Part shown: piece after piece, positions 7,877 through 15,148 of the stretch | Numbering within the stretch: the first letter of the stretch is position 1 | Layout of the letters: each line of letters begins with the position of its first letter | From: Candidatus Dadabacteria bacterium | GTDB lineage: Bacteria > Desulfobacterota_D > UBA1144 > Nemesobacterales > JADFKM01 | Assembly (NCBI GenBank): GCA_022564935.1 | Contig: JADFKM010000044.1 | Coordinates: forward strand, 1-18,323 | DNA length: 18,323 bases | Reading direction: 5' to 3' | The notes under the pieces: generated by a model | What the model saw: the letters and a program-made list of their open reading frames with translations, nothing else | The model's database searches: none | Told to the model about the DNA's origin: nothing | Made by a program: the position numbers and the translations under genes

Positions 7877-8188
7877 TCAGGCCTCTCCGTCGGGCTGCTC
7901 CGCCGTGTTTATCCTGTCGGCGGCCGTTTTAGCGTCGTAAACGGCGTAGGCCCACAACACGAAGCCTGCGAAGAAATAGGCATGGAGTATATACTCGGTG
8001 GATTGGGCCTTGGTGGACTCCAGTTGCTCGATGGTTAAGAGAATAAGCAAATTGATCGAAAAGTTAAGGATTAAAATCATAAGCCCCTTTTTATTCTGGT
8101 TTGTATATATCTGTCCGAGCCCGGGGACAAGGATAGAGAGCAGAATTGCAATAAAAGGCTTTTTCTTACGTTTTTTTTCGCCGCTCAT
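7877..8188 (-). CDS. Small membrane protein, TM2-like
   Basis: The protein has about 103 residues. A very basic N-terminus (EKKRKKK) is followed by a hydrophobic segment containing SILVPGLGQIYTNQNKKG, which resembles the turn between helices in TM2- or DUF5683-like small membrane proteins. A second hydrophobic stretch (LMILILNFSINLLILL) and a third (YFFAGFVLWAYAVYDA) give three likely helices. Positive residues at the N-terminus suggest it stays cytoplasmic. The function is unknown. The ATG at 8188 is chosen; an in-frame TTG at 8206 would add six residues, and neither start has a convincing ribosome binding site. The gene converges with the metallo-beta-lactamase gene and diverges from thi4. 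Confidence 0.65.
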   Translation of the reverse strand: MSGEKKRKKKPFIAILLSILVPGLGQIYTNQNKKGLMILILNFSINLLILLTIEQLESTKAQSTEYILHAYFFAGFVLWAYAVYDAKTAADRINTAEQPDGEA

Positions 8189-8296
8189 ATCGGTAAGTAA
8201 ACCCAAAAACCGCTTTGTTGACCGTCATATTCTAGCACACATAAACACATAAAATAAAACGGTCAAACGGCCGCGCAACCCCCATTGAGCACCAAC

Positions 8297-8324
8297 TTGA
8301 CGGCAACCGATTATGTGATAGGCT
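8297..8324 (+). promoter_or_regulatory. Weak candidate promoter for thi4
   Basis: TTGACG (8297-8302) is followed after 16 nt by TAGGCT (8319-8324), a poor -10. It would give a leader of about 40 nt before the thi4 ATG. The leader contains a small GGG/CCC dyad and a strong GGAGGT ribosome binding site at 8355-8360. No TPP-riboswitch pattern was recognised in the 180 nt upstream. Confidence 0.3.
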
Positions 8325-8368
8325 AATTTAGAGCGGGTGGGACTCCCAAGCACGGAGGTAGTCGCAAT

Positions 8369-9223
8369 ATGGCTGAAAGCCAAAAGCTTTTCGCCCCGGT
8401 TGGCGAAAAAGAAGTGACCAGGGCAATCATAGAGGAATACACCAAGGAGCTCTACGACTATGTAGAAAGCGACGTGATAGTTGTGGGGGGCGGCCCCAGC
8501 GGACTGGTGGCGGCCAAAGACATCGCCAAAGCCAAATACAAAGTGCTCATGATCGAGAGGATGAACTACCTCGGGGGAGGGTTTTGGATAGGCGGATATT
8601 TGATGAACAAGGTAACGGTGAGAGACCCCGGCCAGAGCGTCCTGGATGAAATCGAAGTCCCCTATAAAGAGGTCACCCCTGGCCTGTACGTGGCCGACGG
8701 CCCGTACGCATGCTCGAAATTGATAGCATCGATGTGCGAAGCGGGAGTAAAGGTTGCAAATATGACCATGTTCGACGACCTGGTCTACAGGGAAAACGGC
8801 CGCGTTGCGGGGGTCGTAGTCAACTGGACTCCCATCTCGAACATGCCCAAGGAAATTACGTGTCTCGACCCGGTAGCGTTTGAGTCAAAGCTCGTCGTTG
8901 ACGCCACGGGGCACGACGCATACCTCATAAACAGGCTCTCTCAGCAGGGCCTATTCAACAAGCTCCCGGGCCACGGCTCAATGTGGGTCGAGAGGTCCGA
9001 GGACGCCCTCGTTGAGTACAGCGGCGAAGTTGCGCCGGGACTGCTTGCCTGCGGCATGTCTGTGAACACCACATACGGACTCCCCAGAATGGGCCCGACC
9101 TTCGGAGGCATGCTGCTGTCAGGAAAGAAGTGCGCCCAGGTGGCTATCGAGAAGCTCAAGGCCATGAACGGTGACGGCGCCAGCCCTAACAGAGGCTCCA
9201 CTTCGGAGAAAGCAGCCACGTAG
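8369..9223 (+). CDS. thi4: Thi4-family thiazole synthase (Cys-type)
   Basis: The protein has 284 residues. Near the N-terminus is an FAD/NAD-binding motif ([12 protein letters not shown], residues 38-49). Further signatures are [24 protein letters not shown] and the C-terminal [19 protein letters not shown], all typical of Thi4 and archaeal ribose-1,5-bisphosphate isomerase homologues. These enzymes make the adenylated thiazole precursor of thiamine from NAD, glycine and a sulfur source. In yeast a Cys (Cys205) donates the sulfur in a single-turnover reaction; methanogen enzymes have His there and use free sulfide. Here a TCLDP motif places Cys165 (codon 8861-8863) at that position. GGAGGT eight bases upstream supports the ATG at 8369. 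The last 17 or so residues (after NGDG) look like a variable tail. No other thiamine gene is adjacent. Confidence 0.88.
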   Translation: MAESQKLFAPVGEKEVTRAIIEEYTKELYDYVESDVIVVGGGPSGLVAAKDIAKAKYKVLMIERMNYLGGGFWIGGYLMNKVTVRDPGQSVLDEIEVPYKEVTPGLYVADGPYACSKLIASMCEAGVKVANMTMFDDLVYRENGRVAGVVVNWTPISNMPKEITCLDPVAFESKLVVDATGHDAYLINRLSQQGLFNKLPGHGSMWVERSEDALVEYSGEVAPGLLACGMSVNTTYGLPRMGPTFGGMLLSGKKCAQVAIEKLKAMNGDGASPNRGSTSEKAAT

Positions 9224-9226
9224 CAT

Positions 9227-9246
9227 AGAGCGGCGCGTCTCTTTTT
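9227..9246 (+). terminator. Candidate intrinsic terminator after thi4
   Basis: AGAGCG and CGTCTCT form a short stem (one bulged T) around a GCG loop and run into TTTTT at 9242-9246. It lies in the 30-nt gap between thi4 and the convergent DUF6775-like gene. Confidence 0.5.
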
Positions 9247-9253
9247 AAGGCAT

Positions 9254-10042
9254 CTAAGTAAACTCCTCCAGAACCTTCCTGCACTGCGCGCATAGCACCC
9301 CGTCCACCTGCTTTCTAAGCACCTCTTCCTGCCAGTGCGAGTTGAACAGGCAGCATCCGGACTCGGGACAGAACTCCCTTCCCGCAGCCTGAAAAAAGAC
9401 GGCTTGAAGTGCGTAGGATTTCATAGCTGAGGTTATCTTTGGGTCGTCATAGGTGAGGAACCTGCCTTCAAAAGCCCGCTCGAGCTCCGCGGTGTCTCTG
9501 CCGCTTTGAGCAAACTTCGCCTTCATGAAGTAGTATTCCCGCGGCCTTGCGGGAGCCTCGACAACGCCGGAGGTGGAAAGGAGCGCAGGCATACCGCCGA
9601 TGATCACCCTCGCATGGTACCTCCTGGTCTCGAAAGTCCCGATGAGGCGCCCTGTGAACACTAGGTGTGCGGTCTCACAGAGGGGCTCCGATGCGGCGCG
9701 GGGGGACAATGTAGCGAAATATATCCTTTGGAGCCAGTTGCCGTCATAGAAGGCATCTGTGTGCGGCTCGTCGCCCGACATTCCGGCCGCTTCCCTCTCG
9801 ACATCCACCTTCTCCGGCTCCGTTGGTCTGTCGAGGAGGGATTCGATATCTCCGACTCTGATTGCCGCAATCCGAGCGGCAAGGGAATGAAGCTCATCTT
9901 CGCCCAAGCCCAGGAACCGCAGGAAATCTCCTCGGTACTCAGTGTGAAGACCGAGTGATTCCAGCCCCGCAACCACCTCTTCGATCGAAAGCGCCGGGGA
10001 GGGTCTATCCTTATAGAGATATAGTCCCTTTAGTGCTGTCAT
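9254..10042 (-). CDS. DUF6775-like protein with C-terminal cysteine cluster
   Basis: The protein has 262 residues and no signal peptide or membrane helix. The central part (HLVFTGRLIGTF, then RYHARVIIGG and STSGVVEAPARPREYYF) and the C-terminal part (FLTYDDPKITSAMKSYALQAVFF) match my memory of the family catalogued as DUF6775, described as putative metallopeptidases in archaea and some bacteria. This assignment is from recall, not a search. The C-terminus has CPESGCC followed by CAQC, a likely zinc site. No HExxH motif was seen, so peptidase activity is unsupported by this sequence. The gene is the last of the three minus-strand genes degP-ridA-this, 33 nt after ridA, and faces thi4 tail to tail. 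Confidence 0.65.
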   Translation of the reverse strand: MTALKGLYLYKDRPSPALSIEEVVAGLESLGLHTEYRGDFLRFLGLGEDELHSLAARIAAIRVGDIESLLDRPTEPEKVDVEREAAGMSGDEPHTDAFYDGNWLQRIYFATLSPRAASEPLCETAHLVFTGRLIGTFETRRYHARVIIGGMPALLSTSGVVEAPARPREYYFMKAKFAQSGRDTAELERAFEGRFLTYDDPKITSAMKSYALQAVFFQAAGREFCPESGCCLFNSHWQEEVLRKQVDGVLCAQCRKVLEEFT

Positions 10043-10075
10043 GAAAACTTTGTCGGGAGATCGAATCCTGGGGAG

Positions 10076-10546
10076 TTAATAACCTATCTCGGCTATAAGC
10101 TCTATCTCGACGGGCGCCCCGAGGGGCAGTTCATTCACCCCCACGGCGGCGCGGGCGTGGCGGCCCCTCTCTCCAAACACATCGAAATAAAGCTCCGAGG
10201 CGCCGTTTATTACCTCCGCCTGAGAGATAAAACCCTCGGCCGATGCCACGTAGCCCGTAATTTTGAGCACCCTTTTTACCCTGTCCAGGTCTAATAGAAG
10301 CTCTTTTAAGACGGATATGGAATTGATAGCCGCAATCCGGGCCGCTTCGGCCCCCTGCTCAACGCTGAGCCCGTCACCGAGCTTTCCCTTCACCGTAAGC
10401 TTGCCTTCCAGTAGGGGGAGCTGCCCCGAGACGTACACACTGTTTCCAGAGATGATCGCAGTCCTGTACGCTCCCACCGGAATGGGCGCATCGGGGAGCT
10501 CGATTCCAAGCTCACGCAACCTTTGCTCAACCCTTGTCTTCATCAT
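10076..10546 (-). CDS. RidA/YjgF family enamine/imine deaminase
   Basis: The protein has 156 residues, slightly longer than classic RidA (about 130). It belongs to the YjgF-related branch with an N-terminal helix (VEQRLRELGIELP) before the AYRTAIISGNSVYVSGQLP core. The C-terminal segment HARAAVGVNELPLGAPVEIE contains Arg132, matching the arginine that binds substrate carboxylates in RidA. RidA proteins hydrolyse reactive 2-aminoacrylate enamines released by pyridoxal-phosphate enzymes. Members without full motifs can have other roles, so the substrate is uncertain. The start overlaps the end of the upstream protease gene by 20 nt, which suggests translational coupling. Tandem ATG codons at 10546 and 10543 are both possible starts. 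Confidence 0.85.
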   Translation of the reverse strand: MMKTRVEQRLRELGIELPDAPIPVGAYRTAIISGNSVYVSGQLPLLEGKLTVKGKLGDGLSVEQGAEAARIAAINSISVLKELLLDLDRVKRVLKITGYVASAEGFISQAEVINGASELYFDVFGERGRHARAAVGVNELPLGAPVEIELIAEIGY

Positions 10547-11939
10547 CGATCTTCAAGGCTACATAAACGGTGTTGTTTCCCCTTCTTACAAGGATAAGGG
10601 CGGTCTTGCCCGGCTTAAGCGAATCGACGGCACTCCTGTAATCACTCAAGTCTTTAATAGATCTCTTATTTATCTCCACTACCAAATCCCCCGTCCTCAG
10701 ACCGGCATTAGACGCGAGGCTTCCTCTTTCAACCCTCGTAATGACCACGCCCGTGGAGCTTTCGAGGTTGAAGCGCCTCTGGATACCGGGGGTTACCTCC
10801 TGCACCACAACACCAAGGTGCTTTTCCTTCTCTGTTCCCTTCCTTTTGGCACGACCAAGGTCATCCGGCATCTCCTCAATCCTTATCTTTATGGTCTTTA
10901 ACATACCGTTTCTGTACAGATTTACCTTCGACTCGCGCTCAGGCGGCGCCAGGGCCACAAGCTTCGGAAGGTCGGGCATAACTTTTATTTTCTTCCCGTT
11001 AAAAGCCACTATCACATCGCCGCGCTTAATCCCCGCCTTCTCCGCGGGGCCGCCGGATGTGACGTCGGCCACGAGGGCCCCCTCGGCATTCTTGAGGTTC
11101 ATGCTTTCGGCTATCTCGGGTGTTACCTGCTGCACCAGCACTCCGAGCCAGCCCCTAACAACCCTTCCCTTGCTCTTGAGCTGGTCAACGAGGTATCTGA
11201 CCATGTCGCCCGGTATGGCGAATCCAATTCCCTGACCCCCTGCTATTATGGCCGTGTTAACGCCCACGACCTCACCCTTGAGGTTGAAAAGCGGGCCGCC
11301 GCTGTTGCCCGGGTTGATGGCGGCGTCGGTCTGTAGAAAGTCGTCATAGGCTCCCATGCCGAGCGACCTGCCCTTTGCGCTGATGATTCCGGTGGTCACG
11401 GTGTGACCCAATCCGAACGGGTTGCCTATGGCAATCACCCAATCTCCGATCTCAAGGTTTGACGAATCCCCGAACTTAACCGTTGGAAGGGTTGAGCGGG
11501 GCTTGATTTTTAGAAGGGCAACGTCTGTCTTCGGGTCGGTACCGACCACTTCGGCTTTGTATTTCTCCCCGTCTTCGAGAATCACCTCAATATCGCTTGC
11601 CTTGGCGACGACGTGGTTGTTGGTCACGATGTAGCCGTCCTCGCTGATAATGAAGCCCGAGCCCAGTCCCCGCTGCCTGAACTGCCTTTCGGGCATATTG
11701 CCGAAGAACCTCTTGAAGAAATCATTAAACGGGTCTCCCTCTCTCCACCCAAACGGGGAGCTTCTACCCGTTAGAACGCTCGTGGTACTGATATTTACAA
11801 CGGCGGGCTTTAGCTGTTTAACCAGCTCAGAGAGTGATAGCAGGTCTTCGGTAATGCCGAACGCTCGCGTGGGAGCCGCGGCTACGAGCATCGCACAAAA
11901 GATTGAGCTAAATGAAAGAAATTTAAGACATCTTCTCAT
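10527..11939 (-). CDS. DegP/HtrA-type periplasmic serine protease
   Basis: The protein has 470 residues. An N-terminal signal peptide (residues 1-27; core SSIFCAMLVAAA) directs export. The trypsin-like domain carries the full triad His109 (TNNHVV), Asp139 (DPKTDVALL) and Ser213 (GNSGGPL). Two PDZ domains follow, beginning near GWLGVLVQQVTPE and HLGVVVQEVTPG. This two-PDZ layout is that of DegP/DegQ, the periplasmic quality-control proteases and chaperones. DegP and DegQ cannot be told apart here, so no symbol is given. The ATG at 11939 is chosen because GGAGGT lies ten bases upstream and the signal peptide begins there; a frame from 11987 adds 16 unlikely residues. A promoter with TTGACA lies just upstream. 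The stop overlaps the ridA-like start. Confidence 0.92.
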   Translation of the reverse strand: MRRCLKFLSFSSIFCAMLVAAAPTRAFGITEDLLSLSELVKQLKPAVVNISTTSVLTGRSSPFGWREGDPFNDFFKRFFGNMPERQFRQRGLGSGFIISEDGYIVTNNHVVAKASDIEVILEDGEKYKAEVVGTDPKTDVALLKIKPRSTLPTVKFGDSSNLEIGDWVIAIGNPFGLGHTVTTGIISAKGRSLGMGAYDDFLQTDAAINPGNSGGPLFNLKGEVVGVNTAIIAGGQGIGFAIPGDMVRYLVDQLKSKGRVVRGWLGVLVQQVTPEIAESMNLKNAEGALVADVTSGGPAEKAGIKRGDVIVAFNGKKIKVMPDLPKLVALAPPERESKVNLYRNGMLKTIKIRIEEMPDDLGRAKRKGTEKEKHLGVVVQEVTPGIQRRFNLESSTGVVITRVERGSLASNAGLRTGDLVVEINKRSIKDLSDYRSAVDSLKPGKTALILVRRGNNTVYVALKIDDEDKG

Positions 11940-11969
11940 GTACGTAAAAACCTCCGAGCGGATGTTAAT

Positions 11970-11997
11970 AGGATATTTTAACACCAAGGTCTGTCAA
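11970..11997 (-). promoter_or_regulatory. Promoter for degP-ridA-DUF6775
   Basis: On the minus strand a perfect TTGACA (11992-11997) is followed after 16 nt by TATCCT (11970-11975), a four-of-six -10. It lies about 31 nt before the chosen ATG of the protease. Confidence 0.55.
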
Positions 11998-12095
11998 GTT
12001 ACGCCTCGTTCTTAATAAAGCATACATTCATTATATAAATTGTAGTGTTTCAGGGATTAGTCAAGTACTAAATTTGCAAATCTCCGATGGACAGG

Positions 12096-12124
12096 TTTTT
12101 AATCTCCCAGCCATTTGGTATAAT
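12096..12124 (+). promoter_or_regulatory. Probable promoter for trpF-trpB
   Basis: A perfect TATAAT (12119-12124) is preceded after 17 nt by a poor -35, TTTTTA (12096-12101). It gives a leader of roughly 100 nt before trpF. The leader contains a duplicated CCGGTAT and a small GAGC/GCTC dyad. It has no Trp-rich leader peptide or terminator-like hairpin. Confidence 0.45.
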
Positions 12125-12228
12125 CGGAGTGTTTTACCTTTGAGCGCGAATGCTCACCCGCCGGTATGAATCAATGAATGCAACCCCCGGTATCCGGACA
12201 AGCCCATCGACTATCGAGCTAGGTACAA

Positions 12229-12849
12229 ATGGTAAGAGTTAAGATATGCGGAATAACGAACATGCAAGACGCCGGCTCCGCTGTGGAAGGGGGGGCGGAC
12301 GCCCTGGGCTTCGTTTTCTACAGCAGTAGCAAGCGATACATCGAGCCTGAAGAGGCGGGAGAAATAATAACTTCCCTTCCCCCTTTCGTGACTCCGGTGG
12401 GTGTGTTCGTAAACGCCCCGTTGGATGAAATAACCCGCATCCAGTCGGTAGCCCGGTTCCAGATCTGCCAGCTGCACGGAGACGAGCCGCCGCAGTTTTG
12501 CGCCAGCCTTCCGATGAAAACCATAAAGGCGATCAGGGTGGCGGATAAATTAGATACCGACGAGCTCGCTTCCTACCCTGTAGCAGCCCTCCTTTTCGAC
12601 ACCCGCAGCGAGCAGGGCTACGGCGGAACGGGCATGAGCTTCGATTGGAAGCTGCTCAATGGGGTCGAGAGCCCGAAGCCTGTTATACTCTCCGGGGGCC
12701 TAACGCCCGTGAACGTCGCCGCTGCAATCGAGGCGGTAAGACCCTACGGCGTAGACGTGAGCTCAGGCGTGGAGGAATATCCCGGGAAGAAAGACCATCT
12801 AAAAATCAAGAAATTTATAGAGGCTGCGAAGAATGAAAACCGACCCTAA
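12229..12849 (+). CDS. trpF: Phosphoribosylanthranilate isomerase
   Basis: The protein has 206 residues, full length for a stand-alone TrpF. It converts N-(5'-phosphoribosyl)anthranilate to the deoxyribulose form, the third dedicated step of tryptophan synthesis. Visible signatures are VKICGIT with catalytic Cys7, [32 protein letters not shown] with general-acid Asp124, and the phosphate-binding VILSGGLTP and [15 protein letters not shown]. The start at 12229 has AGGT a few bases upstream. The last 17 bases overlap the trpB start in another frame, so trpB is probably translationally coupled. The other early pathway genes (trpE, trpG, trpD, trpC) are not in the window. Confidence 0.95.
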   Translation: MVRVKICGITNMQDAGSAVEGGADALGFVFYSSSKRYIEPEEAGEIITSLPPFVTPVGVFVNAPLDEITRIQSVARFQICQLHGDEPPQFCASLPMKTIKAIRVADKLDTDELASYPVAALLFDTRSEQGYGGTGMSFDWKLLNGVESPKPVILSGGLTPVNVAAAIEAVRPYGVDVSSGVEEYPGKKDHLKIKKFIEAAKNENRP

Positions 12850-14044
12850 GCTCCCCGATGAGAAGGGGAAATTCGGTGTTTACGGCGGCAGGTACGTGTC
12901 GGAAACACTCATGCCCGCACTCATCGAGCTTGAAAGCGCTTACATCGAGATAAGGGACGACCCCAAGTTCAAAGCGGAGCTAGAGTACTATCTCCGAAAC
13001 TACGCCGGTCGCCCCACCCCGCTGTACCATGCCCGGAGGATGAGCGAAGAGCTCGGCGGGGCCAAGATATACCTCAAGCGCGAAGACCTGGCCCACACGG
13101 GCGCCCATAAGATAAACAATACGCTTGGACAGGCCCTTCTGGCCTCGCGTATGAAAAAACCCAGGATAATCGCCGAGACCGGAGCCGGTCAGCACGGCGT
13201 CGCCACAGCCACGGTGTGCGCGCTCCTCGACATCGAGTGCGAGATTTTTATGGGGGTCGAGGACACGGCGAGGCAGGCCAGCAACGTGCTGAGGATGAAG
13301 CTTCTGGGTGCGAGGGTAAGGGAGGTAAACTCCGGCACCCGGACGCTCAAAGACGCCATGAACGAGGCCATGAGGGACTGGATTACGAACGTCAGAACCA
13401 CTTTCTACATCATCGGCAGCGTGGCGGGCCCCCACCCCTACCCCATGATGGTAAGGGATTTTCAATCTGTTATAGGCATCGAATCCAGGGCTCAAATACT
13501 CGAGATAGAGGACAGGCTTCCAGACATCCTCATGGCCTGCGTCGGCGGCGGCTCGAACGCAATGGGGCTGTTTTACCCCTTTATCGACGACAGCGGCGTG
13601 GAGATGGTGGGAGTGGAAGCGGCCGGTCTGGGGCTTGAGTCCGGCAAGCACTCTGCAAGCATAGCGATGGGCAAGCCCGGAGTCCTGCACGGGAGCAAGA
13701 CCTACATACTCCAAGACGCCTGGGGCCAGGTGCTGGGCGCCCACTCAATTGCCCCGGGACTCGACTACCCCGGCGTCGGCCCCGAGCACTCCTTCCTCAA
13801 GGACAGCGGGAGGGTGAATTACACGTCCGTTACCGACACCGAAGCCCTGGACGCATTCAGGTTCCTTTCGGAAACCGAAGGCATCATTCCCGCTCTCGAA
13901 TCTTCTCACGCCCTGGCCGCAGCAATTAAAAGCGCCCCAGAAATGACCCGGGACTCCATCATGATAATATGCCTTTCGGGAAGAGGTGACAAGGATATAC
14001 AATCTGTGGCGAAGATACTCGAGTACGACTCACATACCCCTTAA
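12833..14044 (+). CDS. trpB: Tryptophan synthase beta chain
   Basis: The protein has 403 residues, the normal length of the TrpB1 type that pairs with TrpA. It condenses indole with serine to form tryptophan using pyridoxal phosphate. The cofactor lysine is Lys93 in HTGAHKINN. The phosphate-cradle GGGSNAMG, the N-terminal FGVYGGRYV, and the C-terminal ESSHALAAA and CLSGRGDKD are all present. Its ATG lies inside the 3' end of trpF. Unlike most bacteria, trpA does not follow directly: 272 nt separate the two subunit genes, although their products form one alpha2-beta2 complex with an internal indole channel. Confidence 0.96.
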   Translation: MKTDPKLPDEKGKFGVYGGRYVSETLMPALIELESAYIEIRDDPKFKAELEYYLRNYAGRPTPLYHARRMSEELGGAKIYLKREDLAHTGAHKINNTLGQALLASRMKKPRIIAETGAGQHGVATATVCALLDIECEIFMGVEDTARQASNVLRMKLLGARVREVNSGTRTLKDAMNEAMRDWITNVRTTFYIIGSVAGPHPYPMMVRDFQSVIGIESRAQILEIEDRLPDILMACVGGGSNAMGLFYPFIDDSGVEMVGVEAAGLGLESGKHSASIAMGKPGVLHGSKTYILQDAWGQVLGAHSIAPGLDYPGVGPEHSFLKDSGRVNYTSVTDTEALDAFRFLSETEGIIPALESSHALAAAIKSAPEMTRDSIMIICLSGRGDKDIQSVAKILEYDSHTP

Positions 14045-14316
14045 ACGAACTGCTTTCAAAATTTTTCCAATTCATATGGTGCGCAATCTGTTATGTTAAA
14101 GTAAAATTAATAATCAATGCTATCAATACAGCACGGGTTCCTTGACATCAGAACTCATCCTGTTAGAGTGTGACCGTCAAAAACAATAGGGATCTTCAAA
14201 CCACGCCCAGCCCGTGCATGGAAGGGTGGTTGCTCTTACATCGGTCTAACCGGCTGCTGCGGAAGCGGGGTAGGCTTTTATCATAGTCAGTCCGTTTTGC
14301 CGGCCGCCAAAAAAAT
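14045..14316 (+). promoter_or_regulatory. trpB-trpA spacer with promoter and hairpin
   Basis: This spacer contains no recognisable gene. A good promoter match is TTGACA (14142-14147), 16 nt, then TAGAGT (14164-14169). Downstream, AACCAC-CCC (14199-14207, one bulged G) pairs with GGGTGGTT (14224-14231), an 8-bp stem with a 16-base loop. A GC-rich stretch runs to about 14312, followed directly by trpA without a clear ribosome binding site. No T-tract follows the hairpin, so it is not an obvious terminator. The arrangement suggests that trpA and the genes after it can be transcribed separately from trpFB. Confidence 0.5.
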
Positions 14317-15135
14317 ATGTCTAGGATAGAACACAAGTTTAAAGAGCTTAATCAAACGGGCAAAGCGGCCCTGATCGCCTTCTTGACCGCGGGCGACCCG
14401 AGAGTCGACCTTACCGTCGATTTGTGCCTTAAGCTCGAAGAAAGCGGAGCGGACATAATCGAGCTCGGCGTCCCCTTCTCGGACCCCATGGCTGACGGGC
14501 CCACCATACAGGCAGCCTCGGAGAGGTCTCATCGTGGCGGCACCACAATGAGCGATGTCCTCTCCATTATAGCCAAAATCCGGGTGCGCTCGGAAATACC
14601 GATAATAACCTTCGGATACTACAACCCGTTCTTCGCTTACGGCCACGGGGAGTTTGCAGCAGACGCAGCAGGTGCGGGAGCGGACGGCCTTCTGGTCGTA
14701 GACCTTCCACCGGAGGAGGCCGAAGAGTTCAAAAGCCATACCGATAAAGCGGGACTCGACTTTATTTTCCTCCTCGCCCCGACGAGCACCGAGGAAAGAA
14801 TTGCGCTGGTAGCGCAGAAGGCAAGCGGGTTCATATACCTCGTCTCCGTCACAGGGGTAACGGGAGCGAGACCTGCTTTGGATTTCTCCCTAGAGGCCCT
14901 TACGAACAAAATCAGGGCTTATTCAGGACTTCCCGTGGGCGTCGGATTCGGCGTTTCCACCCCGGAGCAGGCCGAGAAGATCTCCCGGTTTGCCGACGCC
15001 GTAATAGTGGGCAGCGCCCTGGTAAACATAATTGAGAAGCACAGCAGCGTTGAGAGAGTACTGCTCTGCAAAGTCGGAGAATTCATAAAGGGATTAAGCT
15101 GTGGCTGTTATAAATCCGAAAGTACAAAAAATTAA
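14317..15135 (+). CDS. trpA: Tryptophan synthase alpha chain
   Basis: The protein has 272 residues, the usual length. It cleaves indole-3-glycerol phosphate to indole, which is passed to TrpB. The catalytic Glu49 (IIELGVPFSDP) and Asp60 (PMADGP) fall at the same numbers as in the E. coli enzyme. The GVTGA loop-6 region and the phosphate-binding VGFGVSTPEQA are also present. The start at 14317 gives the normal N-terminus, but no ribosome binding site is visible; the bases before it are A-rich. The next gene begins within or just after the 3' end. The 272-nt gap to trpB is the odd feature. Confidence 0.95.
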   Translation: MSRIEHKFKELNQTGKAALIAFLTAGDPRVDLTVDLCLKLEESGADIIELGVPFSDPMADGPTIQAASERSHRGGTTMSDVLSIIAKIRVRSEIPIITFGYYNPFFAYGHGEFAADAAGAGADGLLVVDLPPEEAEEFKSHTDKAGLDFIFLLAPTSTEERIALVAQKASGFIYLVSVTGVTGARPALDFSLEALTNKIRAYSGLPVGVGFGVSTPEQAEKISRFADAVIVGSALVNIIEKHSSVERVLLCKVGEFIKGLSCGCYKSESTKN

Positions 15136-15148
15136 CAGGCGCTCAACC

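Noticed and set aside
8225-8368. Possible TPP riboswitch upstream of thi4
   Set aside because: The conserved CUGAGA and GGGAACUGAUCUGG-like elements of the thi-box are absent; only a short leader with a small dyad is present.
10050-10072. tRNA T-arm-like sequence (GATCGAATCC)
   Set aside because: No acceptor, D or anticodon arms can be built around it.
12150-12242. 30-codon frame in the trpF leader as a Trp attenuator peptide
   Set aside because: It has no Trp codons, overlaps the trpF start out of frame, and no attenuator hairpin with a T-tract follows.
12980-13744. 254-codon minus-strand frame
   Set aside because: It is the shadow of trpB, whose identity is certain; long antisense frames are common in GC-rich genes.
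14222-14236. T-box-like AGGGTGG in the trpA leader (a similar GGGTGGGAC lies in the thi4 leader)
   Set aside because: Only the first half of the T-box consensus matches, and neither leader is long enough after its candidate promoter to hold the specifier stem I. The shared core is probably chance.
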